Assembly (NCBI RefSeq): GCF_028690125.1
Contig: NZ_JAQVBV010000040.1
Span: 1-43,861 of the forward strand
Direction: 5' to 3'
DNA: 43,861 nucleotides
Source: Bacteroides sp.
GTDB taxonomy: Bacteria > Bacteroidota > Bacteroidia > Bacteroidales > Bacteroidaceae
The notes under the pieces were generated by a model that was not told where the DNA came from, did no database searches, and saw nothing but the letters and a program-made list of their open reading frames with translations. Of the stretch, positions 31,145 through 40,612 are shown one piece after another. Every line of letters starts with the position of its first letter. The stretch's first letter is position 1. The position numbers were made by a program, and so were the translations under genes.

Positions 31145-33194
31145 TCCGGGTATGATAAGCAATCTTTAGTTTTTCTTTAAATACAGCTTTAACGATCGCT
31201 ATATCTTTGAAAGTGATCGGACATTCTTTGAAATAACCTTCAGCAACCTGGGAATCGATAATCTTATCAACCAGGTTGCTGATACTTTCTTCTGTATATT
31301 CAGGCAGACTACGGGAAGCTGCTTCTACTGCATCTGCCATCATCAGGATTGCTTGTTCTTTTGTAAACGGATTAGGTCCCGGATAAGTAAACAACTCTTC
31401 GTCCGGCTCTTCACCTGGATGCTCGTTTTTCCAGGAGATATAGAAAAACTTTGTTTTTCCACGTCCATGATGAGTGCTGATAAAGTCTTTAATTACTTTA
31501 GGCAGATTATGTTTGTCCGCTAATTTCAATCCATCTGTTACATGATTGATAACCACTTGTGAGCTTTGTTCGTGGCTCAGATTTTTGTGCGGATTGATAC
31601 TTCCGGATTGGTTCTCGGTAAAGAAAACCGGATTCTCCATTTTGCCGATATCATGATATAAGGCACCTGTACGAACCAATTGACTTTTAGCTCCAATTCG
31701 TATAGCAGCTTCCGCGGCGAGGTTGGCTACTTGCATAGAATGCTGGAAAGTTCCGGGAACAGTTTCCGACATCTGGCGAAGAAGATCGTTGTTGATGTTC
31801 GAAAGTTCTATCAAAGTGACATTGGAGGTAAATCCGAATGTTTTTTCGAGTATGAATAATAAAGGATAAGCAAAAAGTAAAAGGATGCCATTGATTATGA
31901 AATAGGTGTACATACGTACATTTAGTTTCGAGAAGTCATTAGAAAGGTCGTTTTCTGTCATGAGTTCGAAGGCGAAATAGATAGTGGCATAAGTGAGTAT
32001 CACTAATACTGCCGTACGAAAAAGTTGGGACCTTTGGGAAAGTTCCCGCAAACTAAATATGGCGATTAGTCCGGCTGCCAACTGAGTCAAAATGAACTCA
32101 TGGGGGAAGCGGAGCGATATGGAGCAAAGAAGTATGGTGACTGTATGGGTTATGAAAGCGGTACGTGAATCGAGGAATACGCGAATGATAATCGGTAACA
32201 TCGCATAAGGGATGACGTACACGTTTGATAGATTATGTGACACCATAAAGGCTGTAACTATGTTATAAAATACGATTAGCGTAAATAGCAGTGACAGGCT
32301 TCCTTTAAGTTGATAGTAGTCTTTTCGGAATAGATCAAGATAAAGCATAAAGCACATGATCAGCATGCCGACGAATAAAATCTGTCCTCCCAGTATCAGA
32401 CGGTTTTGTCCGATCGATTCATTCCGTTTGATTGATTCTTTCCGTAATGATTCGAGGATATTATATGTTTCCGGACTAATCATTTCTCCGCGATCGACAA
32501 TCTTTTGTCCGCTTACCACAAGCCCGTTTGCCCATGGATAATTACTTAAAATTTCCTTTTGGGCTGCTTCGGTTCGTTGCTGATCGAAAATAAGGTTCGG
32601 GGTGATGTATTCATTTAAAGCACATTGGCGCAGAATATCCTGCTTTAAATGAAGGGAGTCTGCTGTCACTAGTAAATGTTCATAGGCTTTCTTTACTGTA
32701 TAAAGTTGATCGGTGGCCTTTGGATTGGCAAGCTTGTCATCAATGACCATGATGGAAGCAGTACTGTCCTTTAGGAGTTCATCCATATTTTCCGTCGATA
32801 CAATTCCGGATTGATAGATTTCTTTCAGCATCCGTTCGATGTATCGTAAATAATCTGTGGAAGGAAGGATACCTTTCAAATTGGCATGGTAATTCTCTTT
32901 CAGTTTACTCAACGCATCCTTCTCAATTGCTTTGTTAAGCTCATAATAAGGTTGAAAAGAAGCCATCAGGCTATCTTGTTCCCGCTTCACTGTTGCCTCC
33001 TCTTTATATATAGGAAAGTTGAAAGTAGCTATTAACTGCCCATATTTCCAGGGCTTATTTATATCGAACTGATAGTTAAATTTTCCATCGCGTGGCAGGA
33101 AATAAACAATTAATGCTACAGTCCCTACAAATAGCAGGGCTTTATAGAGCAAATCTCTCCAAGAGAAGCTTTTTTTCTTCTTTAGATGTTCCAT
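31119..33194 (-). CDS. PgpH-like 7TM-HD cyclic-di-AMP phosphodiesterase
   Basis: 691 aa from ATG 33194, chosen over an upstream TTG because MEHLKKKKSFSW gives a normal cytoplasmic start. A first membrane segment (ALLFVGTVALIVYFL) is followed by an extracytoplasmic helical 7TMR-HDED region and a 7TM block (about 265-455). The cytosolic HD domain follows with QHSMQVANLAAEAA, LYHDIGKMENP (His514-Asp515) and ISTHHGRGKTKFFY. PgpH-type proteins degrade c-di-AMP and influence osmolyte balance and cell-wall stress. It is tail to tail with the phosphatase and divergent from gltX. Confidence 0.92.
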   Translation of the reverse strand: MEHLKKKKSFSWRDLLYKALLFVGTVALIVYFLPRDGKFNYQFDINKPWKYGQLIATFNFPIYKEEATVKREQDSLMASFQPYYELNKAIEKDALSKLKENYHANLKGILPSTDYLRYIERMLKEIYQSGIVSTENMDELLKDSTASIMVIDDKLANPKATDQLYTVKKAYEHLLVTADSLHLKQDILRQCALNEYITPNLIFDQQRTEAAQKEILSNYPWANGLVVSGQKIVDRGEMISPETYNILESLRKESIKRNESIGQNRLILGGQILFVGMLIMCFMLYLDLFRKDYYQLKGSLSLLFTLIVFYNIVTAFMVSHNLSNVYVIPYAMLPIIIRVFLDSRTAFITHTVTILLCSISLRFPHEFILTQLAAGLIAIFSLRELSQRSQLFRTAVLVILTYATIYFAFELMTENDLSNDFSKLNVRMYTYFIINGILLLFAYPLLFILEKTFGFTSNVTLIELSNINNDLLRQMSETVPGTFQHSMQVANLAAEAAIRIGAKSQLVRTGALYHDIGKMENPVFFTENQSGSINPHKNLSHEQSSQVVINHVTDGLKLADKHNLPKVIKDFISTHHGRGKTKFFYISWKNEHPGEEPDEELFTYPGPNPFTKEQAILMMADAVEAASRSLPEYTEESISNLVDKIIDSQVAEGYFKECPITFKDIAIVKAVFKEKLKIAYHTRISYPELKK

Positions 33195-33252
33195 AACAGT
33201 TGAAATTTTGGCGAAAAGTACAAAAAAAAACAATAGTGTGGAAAAAAAGATT

Positions 33253-33260
33253 TAATTTTG
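33253..33260 (+). promoter_or_regulatory. -7 element of gltX
   Basis: TAATTTTG matches TAnnTTTG 28 bases before the gltX ATG; the -33 region is weak (GTGTGG). Confidence 0.55.
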
Positions 33261-33288
33261 CCGTGATTTACCTATACTAACCCAAATT

Positions 33289-34806
33289 ATGGCAGAAAGA
33301 AAAGTAAGAGTTCGTTTTGCTCCAAGTCCAACAGGAGCATTGCACATCGGTGGTGTGCGTACAGCTTTATATAATTATTTATTTGCACGCCAACATGGCG
33401 GAGACATGATTTTCCGTATCGAAGATACTGATTCTAACCGTTTTGTGCCTGGTGCAGAAAAGTATATACTTGAATCTTTTAAGTGGTTGGGTATTCACTT
33501 TGACGAAGGGGTAAGCTTCGGAGGTGAACGCGGTCCGTACCGCCAGTCCGAACGTCGTGATATTTATAAGAAATATGTACAGATGTTGTTAGATTGTGGA
33601 AAAGCATACATTGCTTTCGATACTCCTGAAGAATTGGATGCTAAACGTGAAGAGATAGCTAACTTTCAATATGATGCGTCTACCCGTGGCATGATGCGCA
33701 ATTCACTGACTTTGACGAAAGAGGAAGTGGATGCTCTGATTGCAGAAGGTAAGCAATATGTGGTTCGTTTTAAGATTGAACCGAATGAGGATGTACACGT
33801 AAATGACTTGATTCGTGGCGAAGTAATTATTAATTCATCTATATTGGATGATAAAGTTCTTTATAAGTCGGCGGATGAACTGCCTACCTATCATCTGGCA
33901 AATATCGTAGACGATCATTTGATGGAAGTGTCTCATGTGATTCGTGGGGAAGAATGGCTGCCTTCCGCTCCGCTGCACATTTTATTGTATCGTGCTTTTG
34001 CTTGGGAAGATACGATGCCCCAGTTCGCTCACTTGCCATTGCTGCTGAAGCCGGAAGGAAATGGTAAATTGAGTAAGCGTGATGGTGACCGTTTAGGCTT
34101 CCCGGTATTCCCGTTGGAATGGCATGATCCGAAATCCGGAGAAATTTCTTCGGGTTATCGTGAATCCGGCTATTTGCCTGAGGCGGTGATTAATTTCCTA
34201 GCTTTACTGGGTTGGAATCCGGGCAACGACCAGGAAGTGATGTCGATGGATGAATTGATTCAATTGTTTGATCTTCACCGTTGCAGTAAGTCGGGAGCTA
34301 AGTTTGATTATAAAAAAGGGATCTGGTTCAATCATCAATATATTCAGCAGAAATCAAATGAGGAAATTGCCGAGTTATTCTTACCTATGTTGGAAGAACA
34401 TGGTATAGAAGTTCCTCTCGAAAAGGTAGTTACGGTTGTCAGCATGATGAAAGATCGTGTTAGTTTCGTTAAAGAATTGTGGGATGTTTGCAGCTTCTTC
34501 TTTGTTGCACCTACTGAATATGATGAAAAAACGGTAAAGAAACGCTGGAAAGAGGATTCGGCTAAATGTATGACCGAACTGGCGGAAGTGATTGCCGGAA
34601 TTGAAGATTTTAGTATTGAAGGTCAGGAAAAAGTGGTCATGGACTGGATTGCGGAAAAGGAATATCACACAGGTAATATTATGAATGCTTTCCGTTTAAC
34701 ACTGGTTGGTGAAGGAAAAGGTCCGCATATGTTCGATATTTCCTGGGTATTGGGTAAGGAAGAAACATTGGCTCGTATGAAACGTGCCGTAGAGATACTG
34801 AAGTAA
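33289..34806 (+). CDS. gltX: Glutamyl-tRNA synthetase
   Basis: A 505-aa class I aminoacyl-tRNA synthetase charging tRNA-Glu. The Rossmann signature RFAPSPTGALHIGGVRTALYN (HIGG at 19-22) and the KMSKS-equivalent GKLSKRDGDR around residue 263 are both intact. GPYRQSERRDIYKKYV and the anticodon-binding C-terminus are as expected. It is followed by the Kdo transferase gene after only nine bases, so the two are cotranscribed, a common arrangement in Bacteroides. Confidence 0.98.
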   Translation: MAERKVRVRFAPSPTGALHIGGVRTALYNYLFARQHGGDMIFRIEDTDSNRFVPGAEKYILESFKWLGIHFDEGVSFGGERGPYRQSERRDIYKKYVQMLLDCGKAYIAFDTPEELDAKREEIANFQYDASTRGMMRNSLTLTKEEVDALIAEGKQYVVRFKIEPNEDVHVNDLIRGEVIINSSILDDKVLYKSADELPTYHLANIVDDHLMEVSHVIRGEEWLPSAPLHILLYRAFAWEDTMPQFAHLPLLLKPEGNGKLSKRDGDRLGFPVFPLEWHDPKSGEISSGYRESGYLPEAVINFLALLGWNPGNDQEVMSMDELIQLFDLHRCSKSGAKFDYKKGIWFNHQYIQQKSNEEIAELFLPMLEEHGIEVPLEKVVTVVSMMKDRVSFVKELWDVCSFFFVAPTEYDEKTVKKRWKEDSAKCMTELAEVIAGIEDFSIEGQEKVVMDWIAEKEYHTGNIMNAFRLTLVGEGKGPHMFDISWVLGKEETLARMKRAVEILK

Positions 34807-34815
34807 AACAATACT

Positions 34816-36039
34816 ATGCTTTACAACCTGGCAATAGTCATTTATGACTTTCTGGTCCATTTAGCTGCACCATTTAGCCGTAAGCCTCGAAAGATGATGA
34901 AGGGGCACTGGGTGGTATATGAGCTTTTGCGTCAGCAAGTAGAAAAAGGGGAACGGTATATTTGGTTTCATGCTGCTTCATTGGGGGAATTTGAACAGGG
35001 ACGTCCGTTAATTGAAATGATTCGGGTAAAACATCCGGGATATAAGATTTTGCTGACATTCTTTTCTCCATCCGGTTATGAAGTTCGTAAGCATTATAGG
35101 GGTGCCGATATTGTCTGTTACTTGCCGTTCGATAAACCGAGAAATGTGAAGAAATTCCTAGATATTGCGAGTCCGTGTATGGCTTTCTTTATCAAATATG
35201 AATTCTGGAAAAATTATCTGGATGAGCTTCATAAACGCCGTATCCCAGTATATAGTATTTCTTCTATTTTTCGTCGCGATCAGATTTTCTTTAAATGGTA
35301 TGGTGGAACTTACCGGAATGTATTAAAAGATTTCGATCACTTGTTTGTGCAAAATGAAGCTTCTAAACGTTACTTGTCGAGAATTGGTATCGGACGGGTT
35401 ACTGTAGCAGGGGATACTCGCTTTGACCGGGTATTACAGATCCGTCAGGAAGCCAAAGATCTTCCGTTGGTAGAGAATTTCAAGGGAAATAACTCTTTTA
35501 CTTTTGTTGCAGGAAGTTCGTGGGGACCGGATGAAGATATATTCCTTGAATATTTCAACTTGCATCCGGAAATGAAATTGATTATTGCTCCACACGTGAT
35601 TGAGGAAAATCATCTGGTAGAGATAATCAGTAAGTTGAAACGTCCTTATGTACGTTATACACGTGCTAATGAGAAAAATGTGTTGAAAGCGGATTGTCTG
35701 ATCATCGACTGTTTCGGGCTGCTTTCTTCTATATATCGTTATGGCGAAATTGCCTATATTGGAGGTGGCTTCGGAGTTGGTATTCATAATACGTTAGAAG
35801 CAGCTGTCTATGGTATTCCCGTCATTTTTGGTCCAAAGTATCAGAAGTTTATGGAGGCAATTCATTTACTCGGAGCAAAAGGGGCTTATTCCATTAAAGA
35901 CTATGAAGAATTAAAAAATCTTTTGGATCATTTCCAGACTGATGAAGAATTTTTGCATGAAACGGGAAAAAATGCAGGTGATTATGTGATTGACAATTCC
36001 GGAGCAACGGAAAAGATTATGCACATGATTAACTTTTAA
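34816..36039 (+). CDS. waaA: 3-deoxy-D-manno-octulosonic acid (Kdo) transferase
   Basis: A 407-aa membrane-anchored GT-B (GT30) glycosyltransferase that adds Kdo from CMP-Kdo to lipid IVA in lipid A/LPS core assembly. The N-terminal hydrophobic segment is followed by FHAASLGEFEQGRPLIEMI, with the conserved catalytic Glu (E58). HAAS, FIKYEFWKNYL, AGSSWGPDED, APHVIEENH and GGGFGVGIHNTLEAAVYGIPVIFGP are all family motifs. The start is nine bases after gltX. Confidence 0.96.
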   Translation: MLYNLAIVIYDFLVHLAAPFSRKPRKMMKGHWVVYELLRQQVEKGERYIWFHAASLGEFEQGRPLIEMIRVKHPGYKILLTFFSPSGYEVRKHYRGADIVCYLPFDKPRNVKKFLDIASPCMAFFIKYEFWKNYLDELHKRRIPVYSISSIFRRDQIFFKWYGGTYRNVLKDFDHLFVQNEASKRYLSRIGIGRVTVAGDTRFDRVLQIRQEAKDLPLVENFKGNNSFTFVAGSSWGPDEDIFLEYFNLHPEMKLIIAPHVIEENHLVEIISKLKRPYVRYTRANEKNVLKADCLIIDCFGLLSSIYRYGEIAYIGGGFGVGIHNTLEAAVYGIPVIFGPKYQKFMEAIHLLGAKGAYSIKDYEELKNLLDHFQTDEEFLHETGKNAGDYVIDNSGATEKIMHMINF

Positions 36040-36531
36040 GAGTTGAATACAAGCGTTTTTTTGTTTTGCTTAGTGATAGTATAGAAGCTAAAATGTTTAT
36101 GCAAGTTAAATGTAGAGTTACATTAGCGTTAAAGACATTTATAAATTGAAAAGCAAGTTATATGGATGTATTTCATTATAACTTGCTCAATTTATAATAA
36201 ACTAGATGTAATGATAGGCCATCTATAAAATGATGTGTATATAAGTTTACTTTTTCTTTTTTATTCAATTATCTTCGATTCATCCTTGACTTTCACATTT
36301 TTTTATTTATAAGTGTTTGAGTCTGAAGGGATCTTTTTTATCGGTTTTTACCAATTCAAACAATAGCATTACGAAAAAGGGATATGCTAATGGAGGAAAA
36401 GAAATATGCTAATAAATGACAATATTTTCTTTTTATAAGTATAGTTTCGGCAATGGGTGAAGAATATAAAGTTCACCCTGTATCAACTTATTCAGTACAC
36501 TACAAGGAGAACTGGTGATGACCGAACCGTT
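36040..36531. other. Intergenic region of about 490 bases with long inverted repeat
   Basis: No convincing gene. It holds a long hairpin (36139-36197) and a smaller one (GGGTGAA 36455-36461/TTCACCC 36472-36478). A duplicated ATATGCTAAT occurs near 36380-36412. The minus strand has a short chance-like ORF ending KDPFRLKHL near 36315. Confidence 0.6.
36139..36197. repeat. Long imperfect inverted repeat downstream of waaA
   Basis: AGCAAGTTATA (36152-36162) pairs with TATAACTTGCT (36177-36187). Beyond a three-A bulge the pairing continues with TTATAAATTG (36139-36148) and CAATTTATAA (36188-36197). The stem totals 21 bp with a 14-base loop and no T tract. Confidence 0.75.
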
Positions 36532-37050
36532 TTATTCTTCTTTATACCATTGAGAATACATCAGATAGTTGTGAGCAATTTTCTGATTTAATTCTTTAGC
36601 TTGTTCCGAGTCTACCTTTTTGATGAATTTAGCAGGCACTCCTCCCCAGATACTTCCCGGTTCGATAATTGTATTACTTAATACCAAAGAACCTGCGGCA
36701 ACAATGGCTCCTTCTCCAACTACAGCATGGTCAAGGATTGTTGATCCCATCCCGACTAAAGCATAATCTTTGATGCTAGCTCCATGAATGGTAACATTAT
36801 GTCCTACCGATACATGGTCACCAATCTCAAGAGCCGATTTTTCATATAAAGTATGAAGTACCGTTCCGTCCTGTATATTAACTCCGTTTCCAATGCGGAT
36901 CGAATTTACATCTCCACGTAGCACAGTGCTGAACCATATGCTGCAATCATTCCCTATTTTTACATCACCTATTATAGTTGCGTTATCTGCCAGAAAGCAG
37001 TTATCACCAATTTCAGGAGTGAATCCTCTTACTGATTTTATTAATGCCAT
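36532..37050 (-). CDS. Gamma-carbonic-anhydrase-like left-handed beta-helix protein
   Basis: A 172-aa protein of the YrdA/PaaY group. Hexapeptide repeats run from about residue 14 to 140 (IGDNCFLADNATIIGDVKIGNDCSIWFSTVLRGD). Three histidines at the positions of the zinc ligands are visible: His66 (GTVLHTLYE), His84 and His89 (VSVGHNVTIHG). It should form a trimer with metal sites between subunits. Carbonic anhydrase activity is possible, but many such proteins have other or unknown roles. It lies 82 bases downstream of the aminopeptidase gene. Confidence 0.9.
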   Translation of the reverse strand: MALIKSVRGFTPEIGDNCFLADNATIIGDVKIGNDCSIWFSTVLRGDVNSIRIGNGVNIQDGTVLHTLYEKSALEIGDHVSVGHNVTIHGASIKDYALVGMGSTILDHAVVGEGAIVAAGSLVLSNTIIEPGSIWGGVPAKFIKKVDSEQAKELNQKIAHNYLMYSQWYKEE

Positions 37051-37132
37051 ATTAAATCTTATTTATTGAGTTGTTTATATTGATGAGATTTACACTTAAA
37101 GTTTTATTAGAGAAATTTGAATGAGCACATTG

Positions 37133-38914
37133 CTAAATTGAACAGGTTGCTTCTTTGAGCCAGTTTTTTTCTTCTTCATTCAAATCTAATGAAAGCATTT
37201 CATAAACTTTTTGATGATATTCATTTAGCCAATTGATTTCGTATGGTGAAAGAAGTTCTTTGATAATCCCTTTTTTACAAATAGGGCAAAGAGTGATAGT
37301 TTCAAATTTGAAGTATTCCCCGAACATTCCATCTTGATCTTTGCAGACGAGAGTTAAATTTTCTGTACGTATACCATGGCTACCTGCTTTATAAACTCCT
37401 GGTTCATTGGACGTAATCATTCCGGGCTGTAATGTTGCCGGATTTTCATTCATTCGAATACTTTGAGGACCCTCATGTACGCTTAGGAAATGCCCGACGC
37501 CGTGTCCTGTTCCGTGTAAAAAGTTCATTCCGTAACTCCAGATAGGCATTCGGGCCAGTACGTCAAGTTGTGCGCCACGAGTTCCTGCCGGGAATTTTGC
37601 CATAGCCAATGCAATATGCCCTTTTAATATTAAGGTATAATCTATTTTTTCTTCCTCTGTCAAATCTCCCAGAGCAATGGTCCGGGTAATGTCAGTCGTT
37701 CCATCCAGATATTGGGCCCCTGAATCTAAAAGTAGAAAACCTTTAGACAGAAGAGTTGCATTACTTTCAAGAGTAGCGGAATAGTGCACAATGGCTCCAT
37801 GTTCCTTATATCCTGCAATAGTATCGAAACTTTCTCCCATATAAAGCGGTTGGGCTGCCCGGAATTCATGGAGTTTTTTGTCAATGCTTAATTCGGTTTC
37901 CTTTCCTGAGGGAACGGCTTGCTCCAGCCATTTCAGGAATTTCACCAATGCTACTCCATCTCTTTGCATGGCAGTATGGATGCCAGCAATTTCTTGGTCA
38001 TTACGAATCGCTTTCAGCATTCCAACCGGTGATTCACCGCGAATGATCGAACATTGGGGATGGATGGCTGAATAAATAGCATAATTTGTTTTTCGAGGAT
38101 CAATAAGAAGATTTTTTCCAGTAAAGAAATTCAAAAAAGTTTCAACCTCATTGTAGTTTCGGAGGCTGATATGTTCTTCTTTTAAATATTCTTCCAGATT
38201 TTTGGTAACCTTTTCTGGTGAAATAAAATAAACGATCTCGTTTTGAGTAATCAATAGGTAACTTATAACAACCGGATTGCAATGTACATCACTACCTCTC
38301 AGGTTAAGAACCCATGCAATTTCATCAAGAGCTGATAGAAACAAAGCTTCGATTCCTTGTTTTTTTAACTCGGCACGAAGAATCTCTACTTTTTCTTCAC
38401 AACTTCTACCTGCATATTGGAGTTCATAGACAAAGGCTGGTGCTTCGGGCATGGCTGGGCGATCTTTCCAGATATAATTCATGGGGTCGTCAGACATATT
38501 CAACTGCAGATTATGAGTAGCAAGGTCTTTCTTTATTTGTTCTACTTGCAGTACGGAAAACATTTTGCCATCAATACCAACTGATTCTCCTGGCTTTAAA
38601 TTGGTGCATAAATAATCGGTGATGCTAGGAGTTTCAGATAACATTTCTTTGAATAAAGTGATGCCGCTACCTTTTAGTTCCTGAGCGGCCTGAAGGAAAT
38701 ATCGGGAATCAGTCCATAACCCAGCTTGGTCTTCTAAAACGACCACCGTCCCGGCAGAACCTGTGAAACCGGAAATCCATTCGCGTGATTCCCAATGGGG
38801 GGCGACATACTCACTTAAATGAGGATCGGTACTTGGAATAATGAAAGCCTTTATATGGCTAGGTTTAAACGTCATTCGTAATGCGTGTATCCGTTCTTTT
38901 ATATTTTCTTTCAT
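37133..38914 (-). CDS. pepP: Xaa-Pro aminopeptidase (aminopeptidase P family, M24)
   Basis: A 593-aa cytosolic metallopeptidase removing N-terminal residues before proline. Two creatinase N-terminal domains (ALRMTFKPSHIKAFIIPSTDPHLSEYVAPHWESREWISGFTGSAG) are followed by the pita-bread catalytic domain. Its metal ligands are in LLLDSGAQYLDGTTDITRT, LHGTGHGVGHFLSVHEGP and SNEPGVYKAGSHGIRTEN. The length and two N-terminal domains match the long eukaryote-like APP form common in Bacteroides. The gene symbol is a family-level choice. Confidence 0.95.
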   Translation of the reverse strand: MKENIKERIHALRMTFKPSHIKAFIIPSTDPHLSEYVAPHWESREWISGFTGSAGTVVVLEDQAGLWTDSRYFLQAAQELKGSGITLFKEMLSETPSITDYLCTNLKPGESVGIDGKMFSVLQVEQIKKDLATHNLQLNMSDDPMNYIWKDRPAMPEAPAFVYELQYAGRSCEEKVEILRAELKKQGIEALFLSALDEIAWVLNLRGSDVHCNPVVISYLLITQNEIVYFISPEKVTKNLEEYLKEEHISLRNYNEVETFLNFFTGKNLLIDPRKTNYAIYSAIHPQCSIIRGESPVGMLKAIRNDQEIAGIHTAMQRDGVALVKFLKWLEQAVPSGKETELSIDKKLHEFRAAQPLYMGESFDTIAGYKEHGAIVHYSATLESNATLLSKGFLLLDSGAQYLDGTTDITRTIALGDLTEEEKIDYTLILKGHIALAMAKFPAGTRGAQLDVLARMPIWSYGMNFLHGTGHGVGHFLSVHEGPQSIRMNENPATLQPGMITSNEPGVYKAGSHGIRTENLTLVCKDQDGMFGEYFKFETITLCPICKKGIIKELLSPYEINWLNEYHQKVYEMLSLDLNEEEKNWLKEATCSI

Positions 38915-39016
38915 ACATTATTATATTATTAGATGCATAAGTAATCTCAAAGGTAATAACTTTCCATGGTTAATAGCTTGTTTATGAATAGTTTTTGAGA
39001 AATATTTGCTGAAAGT

Positions 39017-39047
39017 TTTGTGAATAAAGAAACTATGTGTAATTTTG
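39017..39047 (+). promoter_or_regulatory. Promoter of rpsU
   Basis: TAATTTTG (39040-39047) with TTTG (39017-39020) 19 bases upstream, an almost ideal Bacteroides promoter. It lies inside the longer open frame, so rpsU must start at ATG 39102. Confidence 0.85.
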
Positions 39048-39101
39048 CGGCGCAATTTGACTGCAGAAAATTTTAACCATAACATATTTAATAATAAAAA
39101 A

Positions 39102-39293
39102 ATGATTGTAGTACCTGTAAAAGAAGGCGAAAACATTGAAAAAGCGCTGAAGAAGTTTAAAAGAAAATTTGAGAAAACTGGCATTGTAAAAGAGTTGAGA
39201 AGTAGGCAACAGTTTGATAAACCGTCTGTAACTAAAAGGCTTAAGAAAGAACGTGCAGTTTACGTACAAAAACTTCAGCAAGTAGAAGATTAA
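39102..39293 (+). CDS. rpsU: 30S ribosomal protein S21
   Basis: 63 aa starting MIVVPVKEGENIEKALKKFKRKFEKTGIVKELR and ending in a lysine-rich tail, the standard bS21. The upstream in-frame extension to 39045 is excluded by the promoter at 39017-39047. Bacteroides S21 is of special interest in this phylum because the anti-Shine-Dalgarno of 16S RNA is sequestered near S21 and related proteins. It is followed by the xerC-like gene. Confidence 0.95.
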   Translation: MIVVPVKEGENIEKALKKFKRKFEKTGIVKELRSRQQFDKPSVTKRLKKERAVYVQKLQQVED

Positions 39294-39366
39294 TAATTCG
39301 TAAATTCCTTTGAATTATTGAATTCTTTTCATACATTCGTTGCACGATTTTAGATGTAGCGATATT

Positions 39367-40248
39367 ATGTTAATAAAATCTTTTCTTGATTATCTCCGGT
39401 ATGAACGGAATTATTCTGATAAAACCATACTTGCGTATGGTGAGGATATAAAGCAGCTACAGGGGTTTGCTCAGGAAGAGTACGGAAAGTTTGATCCGCT
39501 GGAAGTGGGAAGTGAACTGATTCGTGAATGGATTGTTTCATTAATGGATCAGGGGTATACATCTACTTCTGTAAACCGTAAGCTAAGTTCGCTCCGGTCC
39601 TTTTATAAGCATCTTTTAAGACAAGGAGAAGTGACTGTGGATCCGTTACGTAAAATAACTGGACCTAAAAACAAAAAACCGTTGCCTGTTTTCCTGAAGG
39701 AAAGTGAAATGAATAAATTGTTGGATGACACGGATTTTGGCGAAGGTTTTAAAGGATATCGGGACCATTTGATTATTGAAATGTTTTATGCTACGGGTAT
39801 GAGACTTTCGGAGTTGATTGGTTTGAATGATAAGGATGTGGATTTTTCGGCTTCTCTTTTGAAAGTGACTGGGAAAAGAAATAAGCAGAGGTTAATACCG
39901 TTCGGTGACGAACTTCGAGAACTGATGCTGGAGTATATTAATGTAAGAAACGGGACAGTCCTGAAAAGCTCGGACGCTTTTTTTATTAGAGAAAACGGTG
40001 AAAGGCTTTATAAAAACTTAGTCTATAATTTAGTGAAACGGAACTTGTCAAAGGTGGCGACGTTGAAAAAAAGGAGTCCTCACGTGTTGAGGCATACTTT
40101 TGCTACCACAATGCTAAATAATGATGCAGAATTGGGTGCAGTAAAAGAACTTTTGGGCCATGAGAGTCTTGCGACTACCGAGATTTATACGCATGCCACA
40201 TTTGAAGAACTTAAAAAAGTGTATAAACAAGCCCATCCAAGGGCTTAA
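39367..40248 (+). CDS. xerC: XerC/XerD-like tyrosine recombinase
   Basis: 293 aa from ATG 39367 (the frame also opens at a TTG 27 bases earlier). The N-terminal SAM-like domain (LIKSFLDYLRYERNYSDKTILAYGEDIKQLQ) is followed by a catalytic domain with Arg in YATGMRLSELIGL, Lys in VTGKRNKQRLIPFG, HVLRHTFATTML, LLGHESLATTEIYTHAT and the nucleophile Tyr. At about 300 aa with no arm-binding domain it is a housekeeping Xer protein for chromosome dimer resolution rather than a phage integrase. The rpsU-xerC-hpf order is conserved in Bacteroides. Confidence 0.93.
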   Translation: MLIKSFLDYLRYERNYSDKTILAYGEDIKQLQGFAQEEYGKFDPLEVGSELIREWIVSLMDQGYTSTSVNRKLSSLRSFYKHLLRQGEVTVDPLRKITGPKNKKPLPVFLKESEMNKLLDDTDFGEGFKGYRDHLIIEMFYATGMRLSELIGLNDKDVDFSASLLKVTGKRNKQRLIPFGDELRELMLEYINVRNGTVLKSSDAFFIRENGERLYKNLVYNLVKRNLSKVATLKKRSPHVLRHTFATTMLNNDAELGAVKELLGHESLATTEIYTHATFEELKKVYKQAHPRA

Positions 40249-40266
40249 AAAAAAGAGGAGGTAAGT

Positions 40267-40566
40267 ATGGATATTAGAATTCAATCAATTCACTTTGATG
40301 CGTCAGAGCAATTGCAAGCATTTATTCAAAAGAAAGTGTCTAAGTTGGAGAAATATTACGAAGATATAAAGAAAGTAGAGGTGTCATTAAAGGTAATTAA
40401 ACCAGAGACTGCTGCTAATAAAGAAGCAGGCATTAAAATATTAATCCCAAACGGGGAGTTTTATGCTAGTAAAGTGTGTGATACATTTGAGGAAGCGATA
40501 GACTTAAATGTGGAAGCACTCGAAAAACAACTGGTTAAGTACAAGGAAAAACAACGTAGTAAATAA
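40267..40566 (+). CDS. hpf: Ribosome hibernation-promoting factor (short form)
   Basis: A 99-aa protein of the HPF/RaiA (YfiA) family: MDIRIQSIHFDASEQLQAFIQKKVSKLEKYY, then KKVEVSLKVIKPETAANKEAGIKILIPNGEFYASKVCDTFEEAIDLNVEALEKQLVKYKEK. It binds the 30S decoding region in stationary phase and promotes 100S or inactive 70S ribosomes. It lacks the extra C-terminal domain of long HPF. It starts 18 bases after xerC with an AGAGGAGG sequence just upstream. Confidence 0.93.
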   Translation: MDIRIQSIHFDASEQLQAFIQKKVSKLEKYYEDIKKVEVSLKVIKPETAANKEAGIKILIPNGEFYASKVCDTFEEAIDLNVEALEKQLVKYKEKQRSK

Positions 40567-40581
40567 AAAAATCGCAAATAT

Positions 40582-40612
40582 TTTGCGGAAAAGAAATAAA
40601 TAACTAAATTTG
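40582..40612 (+). promoter_or_regulatory. Promoter of the tRNA-tuf cluster
   Basis: TAAATTTG (40605-40612) with TTTG (40582-40585) 19 bases upstream. It lies about 50 bases before tRNA-Thr and could drive the tRNAs and tuf. Confidence 0.75.

Noticed and set aside
36315..36400. Minus-strand peptide ending KTDKKDPFRLKHL before a stop
   Set aside because: It looks like a gene tail, but the frame is closed by a TAG just upstream and no start or conserved body is visible; not enough to call a gene.
38921..39281. Minus-strand ORFs opposite rpsU
   Set aside because: Shadows of the rpsU coding strand with no conserved features; the rpsU promoter and start are clear.
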